From Lacrimispora defluvii (GTDB taxonomy: Bacteria > Bacillota > Clostridia > Lachnospirales > Lachnospiraceae): DNA of 48,169 nt. The notes beneath the pieces are model-generated. The model was not told the DNA's origin and searched no databases. It saw nothing but the letters and a program-made list of their open reading frames with translations. Below, piece after piece: positions 26,232-34,677 of the stretch (positions are counted from its first letter, which is position 1; every line of letters begins with the position of its first letter). Location: positions 1-48,169 of the forward strand of contig JAAOXG010000085.1 in NCBI GenBank assembly GCA_013036995.1, in the 5' to 3' direction. The position numbers were made by a program, and so were the translations under genes.

Positions 26232-26520
26232 TTGTATAAAAAAAGCGCCTCTACCCGTAACAAAACGGCTATAGAGACGCAGTATCTACCGCGTGGTACC
26301 ACTCTATTTCATACAAAGCGTATGCGCTCAACCGGACAGACTCTCCTGTCCGCCCGCTGTAACGGTCGGGATTCCGGCTATACCTACACAAAAGCCATGG
26401 CTTTCTTCAGTATGCTACTCAAAGGCCAGTTCAGCAATCTTCCCCAACCGGCTCTCACCAGCCGCCGGCTCTCTGAATGTTTCAGAATGCTTACTACTCC
26501 TAATCACAGTATTTTTGCTA
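26232..26520 (-). ncRNA. T-box leader, leucine specific
   Basis: On the - strand the leader holds a Stem I with the GAA-CTG specifier context (CTG, Leu, at 26427-26429), a T-box core GAGTGGTACCACGCGG near 26300 and a terminator hairpin ending in seven T (about 26237-26280). Uncharged tRNA-Leu would pair with CTG and with the T-box bulge, favouring the antiterminator and transcription of leuS. Confidence 0.9.
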
Positions 26521-26526
26521 ACTGTA

Positions 26527-26555
26527 AATGTAACATAATTGCCCCGATGTGTCAA
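26527..26555 (-). promoter_or_regulatory. SigA promoter of the leuS T-box transcript
   Basis: TTGACA (26550-26555), 17-bp spacer, TACATT (26527-26532) with an extended TG. It begins only 8 bp after the stop of the upstream protease gene. Confidence 0.75.
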
Positions 26556-26562
26556 CCCGATT

Positions 26563-27480
26563 TTATGAAAACTCTGCGACAACAAAGGAAATGGCAGACA
26601 ATACAAAAAATAAAACCATACCAACATTCAAAAACAGGATCTTACCTGCCCCTTTTCCCCATACTGATTCCTCACCCTGCCAAAAAATCCATTTTTCCCT
26701 TGTAACAAAAAACAATACGATACCGGCAATCATAGACCCATACAAAAGCAGAGCATACACGACTGCAAGGGGAATGAAATTCTGAACATAAATAGCTGCC
26801 ACCGATCCAAGAAAATTTATGATCATATGAAAGGCAATGGTATAACGGATTCTTCCTGTTCTGGTATAAATATAGCCAAATACAAGACCAATTCCAAATG
26901 CATAGAAGAATTGATAAAAATTCCCATGGCATAATCCAAAAATAACGGCGGATACCAATATAGCCGCCTTATCTCCATATCTGCGGATCCGGTCAATGAT
27001 AAGTTTTCGAAACAGAACCTCTTCGCAGACAGGAGCCATGACCACCATAATTACAAAGATGGTTCCTGTATTCAGCCCCTTAAGCACTTCTGCAATGGGA
27101 TTCACCATTGGTCTTCCTGTAAGTGCACTGATAAGACTCATAAGCAGCTGACCTGCCATGTTACCGGCAACCAAAGCACCAATACAGATAAAAAAAGAAC
27201 AAATCAACAGCTTTTGTTCTGGTTTACGGCTGATCGGCTTATGGGTAACAGGCATATTCTTAATAATCAGAAATAAAACCAGCCCTCCAGCTGCATAATT
27301 TGCCAGGGAAATGATAAATAAATACCAACTCCTGGGCAAATTAAAAATCCCTTCCTGACTGACTACTTGAATCACAAGCCTTAACACGATCTGCAGTACA
27401 ATTGATGCACTGAGAAACCCTGTATATCCCAGCCCCATTCTGCCAAATACTTTTTTTGCGCCCTTTGTCTCTTCCACCAA
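26563..27480 (-). CDS. CPBP family intramembrane glutamic endopeptidase
   Basis: 305 residues with about eight membrane helices. The Abi/CPBP active-site set is intact: EEVLFRK (motif 1), FGLCHGNFYQF (motif 2) and HMIINFLG (motif 3). Relatives process prenylated or other membrane peptides, and some give bacteriocin self-immunity; no partner gene is near, so the substrate is unknown. The start codon is TTG 27480, seven bases after GGGAGGT; GTG 27477 is an alternative. Between the EF-G paralogue and leuS on the same strand. Confidence 0.9.
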   Translation of the reverse strand: MVEETKGAKKVFGRMGLGYTGFLSASIVLQIVLRLVIQVVSQEGIFNLPRSWYLFIISLANYAAGGLVLFLIIKNMPVTHKPISRKPEQKLLICSFFICIGALVAGNMAGQLLMSLISALTGRPMVNPIAEVLKGLNTGTIFVIMVVMAPVCEEVLFRKLIIDRIRRYGDKAAILVSAVIFGLCHGNFYQFFYAFGIGLVFGYIYTRTGRIRYTIAFHMIINFLGSVAAIYVQNFIPLAVVYALLLYGSMIAGIVLFFVTREKWIFWQGEESVWGKGAGKILFLNVGMVLFFVLSAISFVVAEFS

Positions 27481-27573
27481 AAATCTTACCTCCCGTTAAA
27501 TTGATATCAGTTTAACACAGATTGAACAAATACGCAAATCTTCCAGATACTTCGATTGGAAGCGTGATGATGC

Positions 27574-27605
27574 AAAAAGCGGATCCAATCATGCATTGGA
27601 TCCGC
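27574..27605 (-). terminator. Terminator of the EF-G paralogue
   Basis: Perfect 11-bp stem GCGGATCCAAT/ATTGGATCCGC, 5-nt loop, five T on the - strand. Confidence 0.85.
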
Positions 27606-27618
27606 CCTGGTACCTGTT

Positions 27619-29721
27619 TTATACTTCCGTACGGTCAACCTTGGATGCCCGTTCCTCCACTTCTTTCTTCTGAACATCTCCGGGAGCCAGCTCATAACGG
27701 CTGAACTCATATTCAAACGTACCAATACCACCTGTCATAGAGCGAAGGTCTGTATTATAGCCAAACAGTTCGGACATGGGAATATCCGCCTCTATGACCT
27801 GTTTTCCATGATGATTGGAGTTCATTCCAAGAACACGTCCTCTTCTCCGGTTTAAATCTCCCATCACATCACCGGTAAATTTATCCGGCACAGTGACTTT
27901 CAAGGAAGCGATCGGTTCCAGCAGTACCGGATTGGCATCCATAAAGCCCTTCTTAAAGGCCATGGTTGCTGCCATCTTAAATGCAAGCTCAGAGGAGTCC
28001 ACCGGATGATAGGATCCGTCGGTGAGCGTTGCCTTGATTCCTACAACGGGATAGGCCGCTAATGGTCCTTTTAAAACGCATTCTGCAATTCCCTTTTCCA
28101 CTGCAGGAAAATAATTCTTGGGAACCGCTCCGCCAAATACAGTTTCTTCAAAGATATAGGGAGTCTCCAAATCACCGGAGGGCTCAAAGGTCATCTTTAC
28201 ATCACCAAACTGACCATGACCGCCGGACTGTTTCTTGTATCTTCCCTGAACCTCAACTTTCTTGCGGATGGTCTCACGGAAAGCAAATTTAGGTTTGCTT
28301 AACTCAATCTCAACCTTATAGCGGTTTAACAGCTTGCTGACAACTACCTCCAGCTGCTGATCACCGATTGCATACAGAAGAGACTGACGGTTCTCCGTAT
28401 CATTCACTGCCTTTAAGGTCCAGTCCTCTTCCGTTAATTTCGCCAGTGCATTGGAAACCTTATCATCGTCACCTTTTGTTTTCGTCTTATAACGCATATA
28501 CGTATATGGGGTGGAAATCTCAGGCTTGTGATAGACAATGGGTGCGGAGCGAAGGGCTATGGTGTCACCGGTCTGTGTCACGTTCAATTTGGATACTGCA
28601 CCAATATCTCCGGCTTTTAATTCCGGAACTTCAATAGCATCTTTCCCCCTTAACAGATAGAGTTTTCCGATTTTCTCTTCCGTATCTTTATTTACATTAT
28701 AGATGGCTGAATCCGCTTTCAATGTTCCTGTACAGATCTTCATCAGAGAATACTTGCCGATAAACGGGTCTAAGATTGTCTTAAATACCCGGGCTGACAA
28801 CGACACATTGTCATTGTATCTGGCAGTAAAACGTTCTCCGGTGGACACATCCACGCCGATGCATTCATAACGCTCCGGTGATGGAAAATACTTATCAATT
28901 GCCTGTAAAACCATCTTTACACCCTGGGCATTAATTCCGGAACCAAGCATGACCGGAACTATATTTCCCTGTATTACATGTTCCCGAAGTGCAGAAGAAA
29001 TCTCTTCCAGGGTAAATTCGTCGCCTGAGAAATACCGTTCCATGTATTCCTCACTGATTTCAGCAACTGCTTCCATCAAAGCTTCTCTGGCAATTCCTAA
29101 ATTCTTCTGGCTATACTCAGGAATCTCACATTCCACATAATCACTGTTAACGGTGAAGCGCCGCCCAGCCATTTTCACCACATTCACAAATCCTACGAAC
29201 TTTTCATTCTCTCTGATAGGAAGGTGGAACGGAGCTATCTTTCTTCCGAATTCTTTCTCCAGCTTTAAAAGAAGTTCACGAAAGCTGGCCTGATCGTCAT
29301 CCATATTGGTTACAAAAAACAGTCTGGGAAGCTTGTACTTTTCACAGAGCTCCCACGCCTTTAACGTACCAACTTCAATTCCTGCCTTGCAGTTTACCAC
29401 GATAACAGCAGCATCTGCTACACTGATTGCCTCTTCAACTTCACCAACAAAATCAAAATAACCGGGAGTATCAAGTAAATTAATCTTGATCGGTCCATCC
29501 TCTCCTTCATATTCCAACGGAATCAGGGAAGTGGAGATGGAGAACTGTCTCTTAATCTCTTCTTTGTCATAATCGCTGATGGTATTGCCATCGGTAATCT
29601 TTCCCATTCTGCTGATGGCTCCGGTCACTAACGCCATTGCTTCAGCAAGGGTAGTTTTACCGGCGCCCCCGTGCCCAAGTAAGGCGACGTTACGGATTTG
29701 TTTGGTTCCATACACGTTCAT
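27619..29721 (-). CDS. Elongation factor G paralogue (EF-G-like GTPase)
   Basis: 700 residues with five EF-G-like domains. G1 is GHGGAGKT instead of the usual GHVDAGKT; G3 is DTPGYFDF; G4 is TNMD (FFVTNMDDDQ) rather than NKMD. Domain IV (GGHGQFGDVKMTFEP) and domain V are present. These features place it in the EF-G-like group that accompanies the main FusA in many Firmicutes and in Thermus EF-G-2, rather than the ribosomal-operon FusA or TetM. Its cellular role is poorly defined. AGGAGG lies seven bases before ATG 29721; the frame is open further upstream but covers the promoter. Confidence 0.9.
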   Translation of the reverse strand: MNVYGTKQIRNVALLGHGGAGKTTLAEAMALVTGAISRMGKITDGNTISDYDKEEIKRQFSISTSLIPLEYEGEDGPIKINLLDTPGYFDFVGEVEEAISVADAAVIVVNCKAGIEVGTLKAWELCEKYKLPRLFFVTNMDDDQASFRELLLKLEKEFGRKIAPFHLPIRENEKFVGFVNVVKMAGRRFTVNSDYVECEIPEYSQKNLGIAREALMEAVAEISEEYMERYFSGDEFTLEEISSALREHVIQGNIVPVMLGSGINAQGVKMVLQAIDKYFPSPERYECIGVDVSTGERFTARYNDNVSLSARVFKTILDPFIGKYSLMKICTGTLKADSAIYNVNKDTEEKIGKLYLLRGKDAIEVPELKAGDIGAVSKLNVTQTGDTIALRSAPIVYHKPEISTPYTYMRYKTKTKGDDDKVSNALAKLTEEDWTLKAVNDTENRQSLLYAIGDQQLEVVVSKLLNRYKVEIELSKPKFAFRETIRKKVEVQGRYKKQSGGHGQFGDVKMTFEPSGDLETPYIFEETVFGGAVPKNYFPAVEKGIAECVLKGPLAAYPVVGIKATLTDGSYHPVDSSELAFKMAATMAFKKGFMDANPVLLEPIASLKVTVPDKFTGDVMGDLNRRRGRVLGMNSNHHGKQVIEADIPMSELFGYNTDLRSMTGGIGTFEYEFSRYELAPGDVQKKEVEERASKVDRTEV

Positions 29722-29759
29722 AAGCATTCCTCCTGTTCGGTATTTAAGTCTATAACAAT

Positions 29760-29788
29760 ATTTTACTAAAAATGTCTTATAATTGCAA
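29760..29788 (-). promoter_or_regulatory. Promoter of the EF-G paralogue
   Basis: TTGCAA (29783-29788), 17-bp spacer, TAAAAT (29760-29765) on the - strand. Confidence 0.55.
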
Positions 29789-29840
29789 GTAAAAGGTACA
29801 ATTTGCACAAATATTTTTCGACATTTTTCTATATTTTGAT

Positions 29841-29871
29841 AAAAGAAAAGAGGGCGCTGCCCTCTTCTTTT
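29841..29871 (-). terminator. Terminator of the kinase/GNAT/toroid operon
   Basis: AAGAGGGC and GCCCTCTT flank a GCT loop, extended by AAAAG/CTTTT, with TTTTCTTTT following on the - strand. 47 bp past the stop of the kinase gene. Confidence 0.8.
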
Positions 29872-29917
29872 CCCATATTCATCTATAAATATTGTGTTTA
29901 TACCAAAATCCGATTTT

Positions 29918-30838
29918 TCAGGGTATGTCATGCAATTTCACAGCAGCCTTTAGTGCTGCATCAAGAGCTGAAATCCGTGGTATGGAAGATCTCACCCCCG
30001 GCAGCCCTTTATTTACTTTTTCATCCACCATCTTTCGCAGAATATCATTTTTCACAAGAAGGCTTCCCCAGTACAAGAGGTCAATTTCATCCGCTTCCAT
30101 TTTAGCAGCAGTATCATGAATCAGCCCCCATAAGGCGTCCGCGCATTCCCGGTGTATCTCTATGGCAGCCTCGTCTCCCAATGCTGCCGCCTGATAGGCA
30201 AGAAGGGAAAATCTGGCAATCTGAGATTTCTCCATAAGATTGGCATTGATATATTCGTCTATTTTTCCCAATGTATCAATTCCAGTTGATTTTATAAAAA
30301 GAGGCGTAAGAACAGGACTCCTGACCCGCCCGGATAAATCATTGCCCACTGCTCTTAAAACCTTTAGTCCCAGATCAAAGCCGCTTCCTTCATCGCTTAC
30401 AATGTGATTAAAGCCGCCCGTTCTGTGTATGATCCCGTTCTCATCTCTTCCAAAGCATACGGAACCAGTGCCCGATATTATTACAAGAGCCGGCATTTCC
30501 GTCAGATAAAGAAATACCTCGCAGTCATTGATTACCTTCAGTTTGTCAGGCAAAAATCCCATTTCTTCGAAAAAGGATCTGCAATCACGTTCATGGCCGG
30601 GAAAATCAATTCCGCTTGCCGCCACACAGATTCCCAGACAGCTGCCTGGATCCAGATTCCGCTCTTTCAGAGCTGGAATTACCAGTTCACGGTAACGCAG
30701 CCTGCTCTTTTTTTCTCCATCTGTATTGAGGCTGCAGCCAGGTGCTGTAAATTCCCCCAGAACGTTACCTGCGGAATCGCAGAGCTTTAAACGTCCGTTG
30801 GTCCCCCCCACATCCAGTCCGGCATAAAATCCTGTCAT
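29918..30838 (-). CDS. BadF/BadG-type sugar kinase (N-acetylglucosamine kinase-like)
   Basis: 306 residues of the ASKHA fold: phosphate 1 motif GLDVGGTNGRLKL, phosphate 2 ISGTGSVCFGRDENG, and SDEGSGFDLG. Best fits the BadF/BadG/BcrA/BcrD ATPase family that includes N-acetylglucosamine and related amino-sugar kinases. ATP-dependent phosphorylation of a sugar is the likely role; the sugar is not known. GGGAGGAG nine bases upstream supports ATG 30838 over the in-frame ATG 30901, which overlaps the GNAT gene. Last gene of the operon, 22 bp after it. Confidence 0.85.
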   Translation of the reverse strand: MTGFYAGLDVGGTNGRLKLCDSAGNVLGEFTAPGCSLNTDGEKKSRLRYRELVIPALKERNLDPGSCLGICVAASGIDFPGHERDCRSFFEEMGFLPDKLKVINDCEVFLYLTEMPALVIISGTGSVCFGRDENGIIHRTGGFNHIVSDEGSGFDLGLKVLRAVGNDLSGRVRSPVLTPLFIKSTGIDTLGKIDEYINANLMEKSQIARFSLLAYQAAALGDEAAIEIHRECADALWGLIHDTAAKMEADEIDLLYWGSLLVKNDILRKMVDEKVNKGLPGVRSSIPRISALDAALKAAVKLHDIP

Positions 30839-30860
30839 AATCCTGTACTCCTCCCGTTTG

Positions 30861-31925
30861 TCATTTCCATAGCATAAAACCTGCTGTGGTAAACATCTCA
30901 TTTCCCTCCAAAAGATACTTCTTTAAGGAAGCCTGGAGAGAAGTCGTGCAGGAAACATGTTCCAGTGCTTCCATGGTAAAATCAAAGCCCATAACCCGCT
31001 CCAGTATCTGTGGACGCCCGGTCAGTACAGGCAATTTATGAAATCGTTTCATAAAGCTTATGATTTTACTGGTCTCAGGCAGGATGTGCTCCAGATGGGG
31101 ATCCAGCAGCCAGCTGTCGCAGACAAGAATCTGATTCTCATAATAGTCCTTTGCAGTATGGAAAGAAGAATCAATGCTGTCGGGAGATAAATCAGAACCT
31201 TCCGGGATATGAACGGCAACCGCCTTCTCTCCCGGTGCAAGCTTAAGCTCCCACTCCTTCCGATTTAACAGAACAGGGGCATTAATCTTTACAGTTCCTG
31301 AATTTAGATCAACCGAATAGCCGGTCAAAGCTCTGTCTCCGTAATCCAGATAAGTTTTTCTTTCACATTTTATACTTCTTCCATTTGTACCTGAGATATA
31401 TCCGTCCTGGTCAATCATCAGATCCGGACATGTAAGTGCCTGAAACTCCCCGGATTGTCTGTTTTCAAACAACAGAAACGGGAATTCATAAGTCACTTCC
31501 TCAAACTGCAGGCTGCCGATTCTTCGTACCTTTCCGGCAAGGGAGCGAAATACCCACTCAATCCGGTCCAGCCCCACCTGACCCTTATGATATTTGCGAT
31601 ATGACTGAATCCAGATTTCAACATCCTTGAAGGAATCCCGGATAACAGCTTCCGGTATGCCAGACTTCTCTAATTCCGGCACCAGTTCCGGCAGCATCCA
31701 GTCAATGTAAATAACAGGAAGCAAAAAGTCATCCAAATGAAGGAGTCTGGCATGCCTGATTCCAAACATCACGGCTTCTGCTGCTCCCTCAGGATCTTTT
31801 TCCACCAGCAGAAGTTCCCGGCATCTGCTGTAATTTCTTATAAAATATTCATTGCTCTTATAGGCAGCGGTAAAAAAAGCCACCGCTGCCTGAGTATCTT
31901 CACTAAATATACTGAGTTTTGTCAT
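30861..31925 (-). CDS. GNAT-like acyltransferase-domain protein
   Basis: 354 residues, cytosolic. The N-terminal third is helical, the middle has YEFPFLLFENRQSG and CPDLMIDQDGYISGTNG, and the C-terminal half continues to KSNEYF-like helical ends (LKKYLLEGNEMFTTAG). This resembles the two-part family annotated as acyltransferase domain-containing (NAT_N plus GNAT-like C-terminal domain). Catalytic residues cannot be assigned from sequence alone. Its ATG lies inside the 3' end of the 812-residue gene (23-nt overlap), so the two are tightly coupled. In this operon it may acylate a sugar or a product of the upstream enzyme; that is inference. Confidence 0.7.
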   Translation of the reverse strand: MTKLSIFSEDTQAAVAFFTAAYKSNEYFIRNYSRCRELLLVEKDPEGAAEAVMFGIRHARLLHLDDFLLPVIYIDWMLPELVPELEKSGIPEAVIRDSFKDVEIWIQSYRKYHKGQVGLDRIEWVFRSLAGKVRRIGSLQFEEVTYEFPFLLFENRQSGEFQALTCPDLMIDQDGYISGTNGRSIKCERKTYLDYGDRALTGYSVDLNSGTVKINAPVLLNRKEWELKLAPGEKAVAVHIPEGSDLSPDSIDSSFHTAKDYYENQILVCDSWLLDPHLEHILPETSKIISFMKRFHKLPVLTGRPQILERVMGFDFTMEALEHVSCTTSLQASLKKYLLEGNEMFTTAGFMLWK

Positions 31926-34341
31926 TGTTATTTGTAAATCCCACTTTCAACGGACCCGCTGTTAAAATACGTTGCTTTTCATTAAATACCGGATGAAGAT
32001 TTTCTGCATAGGCTGAAAATTCGGCAAGGGATTTAAATTCCTGGTTTCCTGCACATACGCAGAAGTAGGCAATATCATCTCCATAGGTACGGTATTCGCA
32101 TTCAAACAGCTGGTCATCCACGGGTTCCAAAGTACTGCTGCACCAAAGAGCCAAAAAGCCCCCTGCCTTACTGCCGAAAAGCCAGTTGCCTGAGATCTTT
32201 GTTTCTGAGAACTTGGGTGCCGGAAAATAAGCATGGGTGAAATGAATGGGGTGCTCTTCCGGTATATGATAGACAGCTCCCAGTAAATTTCCTTCCTGAA
32301 CCAGTGCAGGCATTACTCCATTCCCGAACCAATACCCCGGTCTCATAGAACAGGAATCGCAGGTTCCGCCCGGATGGTTTGTAAAAATGTCTGTCTCCAT
32401 ATCAAGGGCAGCATACCACATGTGCTGCTGATAACCATACACACCAGGCTCAAAGCAGGTGGTTCCATGGAACCGTTCGTTCAGTGACTTGGTGTATTCA
32501 CAGGTTGTGGTATCGGAATCCGGATCCAGAGTCAGGTTTTTCCAGCGTTTAAATTCCGGGTCCGGTCTTGGAGACTGAACGGAGGTCATACAGTACTCCG
32601 CTGTTTTTTTCAGCCTTATCAAAGCATTTCCAGTGGAATAATCCATATCTGCGGGGCGCTCCATAAGTCCTTTTAATCCTTCCGGAAGTTGATAGCTGCT
32701 GCATGAATAAAAGCCCAGCCAGCCCTCTCCGTAGGAGTAAGGGACGTCAGGATTGATTAAATTCATCAGTGCCTGGGCTCCCTGCTCAAAGGGGTGGATC
32801 ACTTCTCTGTATACGCGTCCCATGGGGGCGATTACAACACCGTCATAGGTATGGAGGCACAGCATTTCAAGTAGTTTATCTGTAATCTTAACTGCCCTTT
32901 TTGAAATGGCTTCCTCTGAAAAATCGATTACATTTAACAGTGCTGCAAATGTAACGCACATATAAACTGTGCTTAAGAATTCTTCAAATCCATGTTCCTC
33001 TACATCTGCCAGCCACGCTTCAACCTTGGCTCTTCCGATTTTAAAAAGCTCTCTGCCTGTCATATCTGCCCTTGGGAAATACTCATCCGGATACATCTCT
33101 CCTGCATTCATGGCACAGGTATAGAACATAAGGGAATGGTTTTCGCTCCAGAAGCACATGGCATCAGATCCTTTTTGATCCATCCAGTAACGCCAGTTTA
33201 AAAGAACCTCTTTTGCACGTTTCGCCAGATCCTCACTGACCGGATAGTTCTTTAAATAACGAACCATGCCGCACACCAGAAAATCAGAGCAGTCATATCT
33301 GCTTTCAATCTGGTTAAGCGTCTCATAAAGAAGTTCTATATCCCGCCCGCTGTCCATTCCAAGGGCTTTTCTGGCAAGGATATTGGAGATGGAAAATCCG
33401 AATTTATCACCTCTGGACAGACTTTCTGCTTCTGCAATTCTATGAAAAACAGCCTTTTTATTCTCCTCAAAGTCTTTGTCTTTCCCATATTCCGGTTTCT
33501 GTGCCAGAATATTCTCCACCTTTCTGGTGAGTACTCCATGGTCACTTTTTACACTTACTAAAATAACACCTGGCTTTTCCACATCAAGCTTCACCTGATT
33601 TTTCCCGCTGATCTCCTGCCATTCCTTCCGGCTTTTTACCTGTGCAAAATCAGGGCTCTGACTGTCGTAGGCCAAAGAAGCACCTTGGGGAGCACTTTCC
33701 TTAAAAGTCATGATGGAATTCTTAATGGAGATGGAACCGAGCCAGTTTTCAATCCGTACCAGTTCATTGGTATGTTTCTCATCTGGCAGTACAACACTGA
33801 TTTCTTCCATATGATCCATAATCTGAATCCCAAATAACGTTCTCGTATCCCTGACACCAAGTGTCTGCAGACTGATATAAATTTCATTAATTCCCTTTTT
33901 CAGCCGAAGTTCCATCTGTTTCTTTTTAACAGGCTTATAAACCGGCGTATCCATACGGCACACCAGTTCCCCATTGCACCATACATCTACTGCCGCATAG
34001 GACCATACAACAGCATTCACCGTGATGTCTTCTTTTACCTCGATTCCCGTCACTGCATCCAGCTCTACTTTCTGCAATGTAGAATAGAATGTGCTTTCAT
34101 CTACAAACCAGTTTCCATAATGATAATAATACTTCCATGGCATCTGAAGTCTGCTGTTTTCTCCAAGGATAACCGGACCTTCGGGGCAGGATCTGCTTAA
34201 GTCCGCCACGATGGATCTTAGATGCTGTTCATAACGCAGCTGATTGTCATCTGATTCATGATTGATAAAATCCGTTTCTTTTGGACCGGATATCAGGTAA
34301 TTCGTGAGAAAGCCGGTTCTGTTCAATTGTAATTTTTCCAT
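31903..34341 (-). CDS. Large uncharacterised protein, toroid plus beta-sandwich type
   Basis: 812 residues with no signal peptide. Residues about 1-270 are beta rich with a jelly-roll-like stretch (VDVWCNGELVCRM, LRLKKGINEIYISLQTLG), as in the accessory domains of glycosidases. About 300-560 are helical with repeated aromatic segments and WSENHSLMFY, the ENH motif seen in alpha/alpha-toroid polysaccharide lyases and related hydrolases. About 600-812 are beta rich again. The layout resembles toroid lyases (PL8/PL12/PL21-like), but I cannot assign a family and see no proven catalytic set. AAAGGGA precedes ATG 34341. First gene of the operon with the GNAT-like protein and sugar kinase. A cytosolic carbohydrate-active role is inferred. 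Confidence 0.75.
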   Translation of the reverse strand: MEKLQLNRTGFLTNYLISGPKETDFINHESDDNQLRYEQHLRSIVADLSRSCPEGPVILGENSRLQMPWKYYYHYGNWFVDESTFYSTLQKVELDAVTGIEVKEDITVNAVVWSYAAVDVWCNGELVCRMDTPVYKPVKKKQMELRLKKGINEIYISLQTLGVRDTRTLFGIQIMDHMEEISVVLPDEKHTNELVRIENWLGSISIKNSIMTFKESAPQGASLAYDSQSPDFAQVKSRKEWQEISGKNQVKLDVEKPGVILVSVKSDHGVLTRKVENILAQKPEYGKDKDFEENKKAVFHRIAEAESLSRGDKFGFSISNILARKALGMDSGRDIELLYETLNQIESRYDCSDFLVCGMVRYLKNYPVSEDLAKRAKEVLLNWRYWMDQKGSDAMCFWSENHSLMFYTCAMNAGEMYPDEYFPRADMTGRELFKIGRAKVEAWLADVEEHGFEEFLSTVYMCVTFAALLNVIDFSEEAISKRAVKITDKLLEMLCLHTYDGVVIAPMGRVYREVIHPFEQGAQALMNLINPDVPYSYGEGWLGFYSCSSYQLPEGLKGLMERPADMDYSTGNALIRLKKTAEYCMTSVQSPRPDPEFKRWKNLTLDPDSDTTTCEYTKSLNERFHGTTCFEPGVYGYQQHMWYAALDMETDIFTNHPGGTCDSCSMRPGYWFGNGVMPALVQEGNLLGAVYHIPEEHPIHFTHAYFPAPKFSETKISGNWLFGSKAGGFLALWCSSTLEPVDDQLFECEYRTYGDDIAYFCVCAGNQEFKSLAEFSAYAENLHPVFNEKQRILTAGPLKVGFTNNNDKTQYI

Positions 34342-34357
34342 TGTCTTATCCCTTTAC

Positions 34358-34373
34358 TGCGCCAATTGGTGCA
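34358..34373. promoter_or_regulatory. Palindrome in the leader of the 812-residue gene
   Basis: TGCgCCAATTGGtGCA, 14 of 16 positions symmetric, just before the ribosome-binding site. It could be an operator for an unseen regulator or a leader hairpin that sequesters the start region. Confidence 0.45.
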
Positions 34374-34430
34374 CAAATAAATATTTTTTTGATCTGTTTT
34401 ATCTCCATATTAAATGATTTTCCTGAAAAA

Positions 34431-34459
34431 TTACATGGCATTTTCCACGTTTCATGTAA
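34431..34459 (-). promoter_or_regulatory. Leader hairpin of the 812-residue gene
   Basis: TTACATG (34431-34437) and CATGTAA (34453-34459) are a perfect 7-bp inverted repeat with a 15-nt gap, flanked by A/T-runs. Weak stem; possibly an attenuator or a binding site. Confidence 0.3.
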
Positions 34460-34514
34460 CTTTTTTTAACATTTTCCTATTTCTAATACTCTGTTGGCAT
34501 ATTTAACATAATAA

Positions 34515-34543
34515 TTTATATCCACTTCTTTTTCACTGTGCAA
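34515..34543 (-). promoter_or_regulatory. Possible promoter of the kinase/GNAT/toroid operon
   Basis: TTGCAC (34538-34543), 17-bp spacer, TATAAA (34515-34520) on the - strand, giving a leader of about 165 nt. The -35 is poor, as expected if an activator is needed. The 336-bp gap 34342-34677 otherwise holds the inverted repeats and aroF promoter listed separately; I see no gene in it. Confidence 0.4.
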
Positions 34544-34579
34544 TATTGCCTTTGAAAAATTTCAAATTAATAATTTACT

Positions 34580-34612
34580 TTAAAGTGTTAAACTTTAACG
34601 CATAAAAGCGTT
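34580..34612 (+). promoter_or_regulatory. Two overlapping inverted repeats at the aroF promoter
   Basis: TTAAAGT (34580-34586) with ACTTTAA (34592-34598), and AACGC (34597-34601) with GCGTT (34608-34612). The second enters the -35 box. Their position fits a repressor or activator of the aro operon, unidentified. Confidence 0.4.
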
Positions 34613-34639
34613 GACAACTTCCCTGCTATCTATTACAAT
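34611..34639 (+). promoter_or_regulatory. SigA promoter of aroF-tyrA-aroA
   Basis: Consensus TTGACA (34611-34616), 17-bp spacer, TACAAT (34634-34639), about 38 nt before the aroF start. No T-box or leader hairpin is seen. Confidence 0.8.
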
Positions 34640-34677
34640 GGGGATTAATCATTTGTAAGAAAAGAGGAAAAAAAGAT

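Noticed and set aside
26232-26302. N-terminal extension of leuS up to 26302
   Set aside because: The extra codons cover the T-box terminator; the ribosome-binding site and the conserved start are at ATG 26185.
29722-29931. N-terminal extension of the EF-G paralogue to 29931
   Set aside because: It would cross the promoter and the upstream operon's terminator, and AGGAGG marks ATG 29721.
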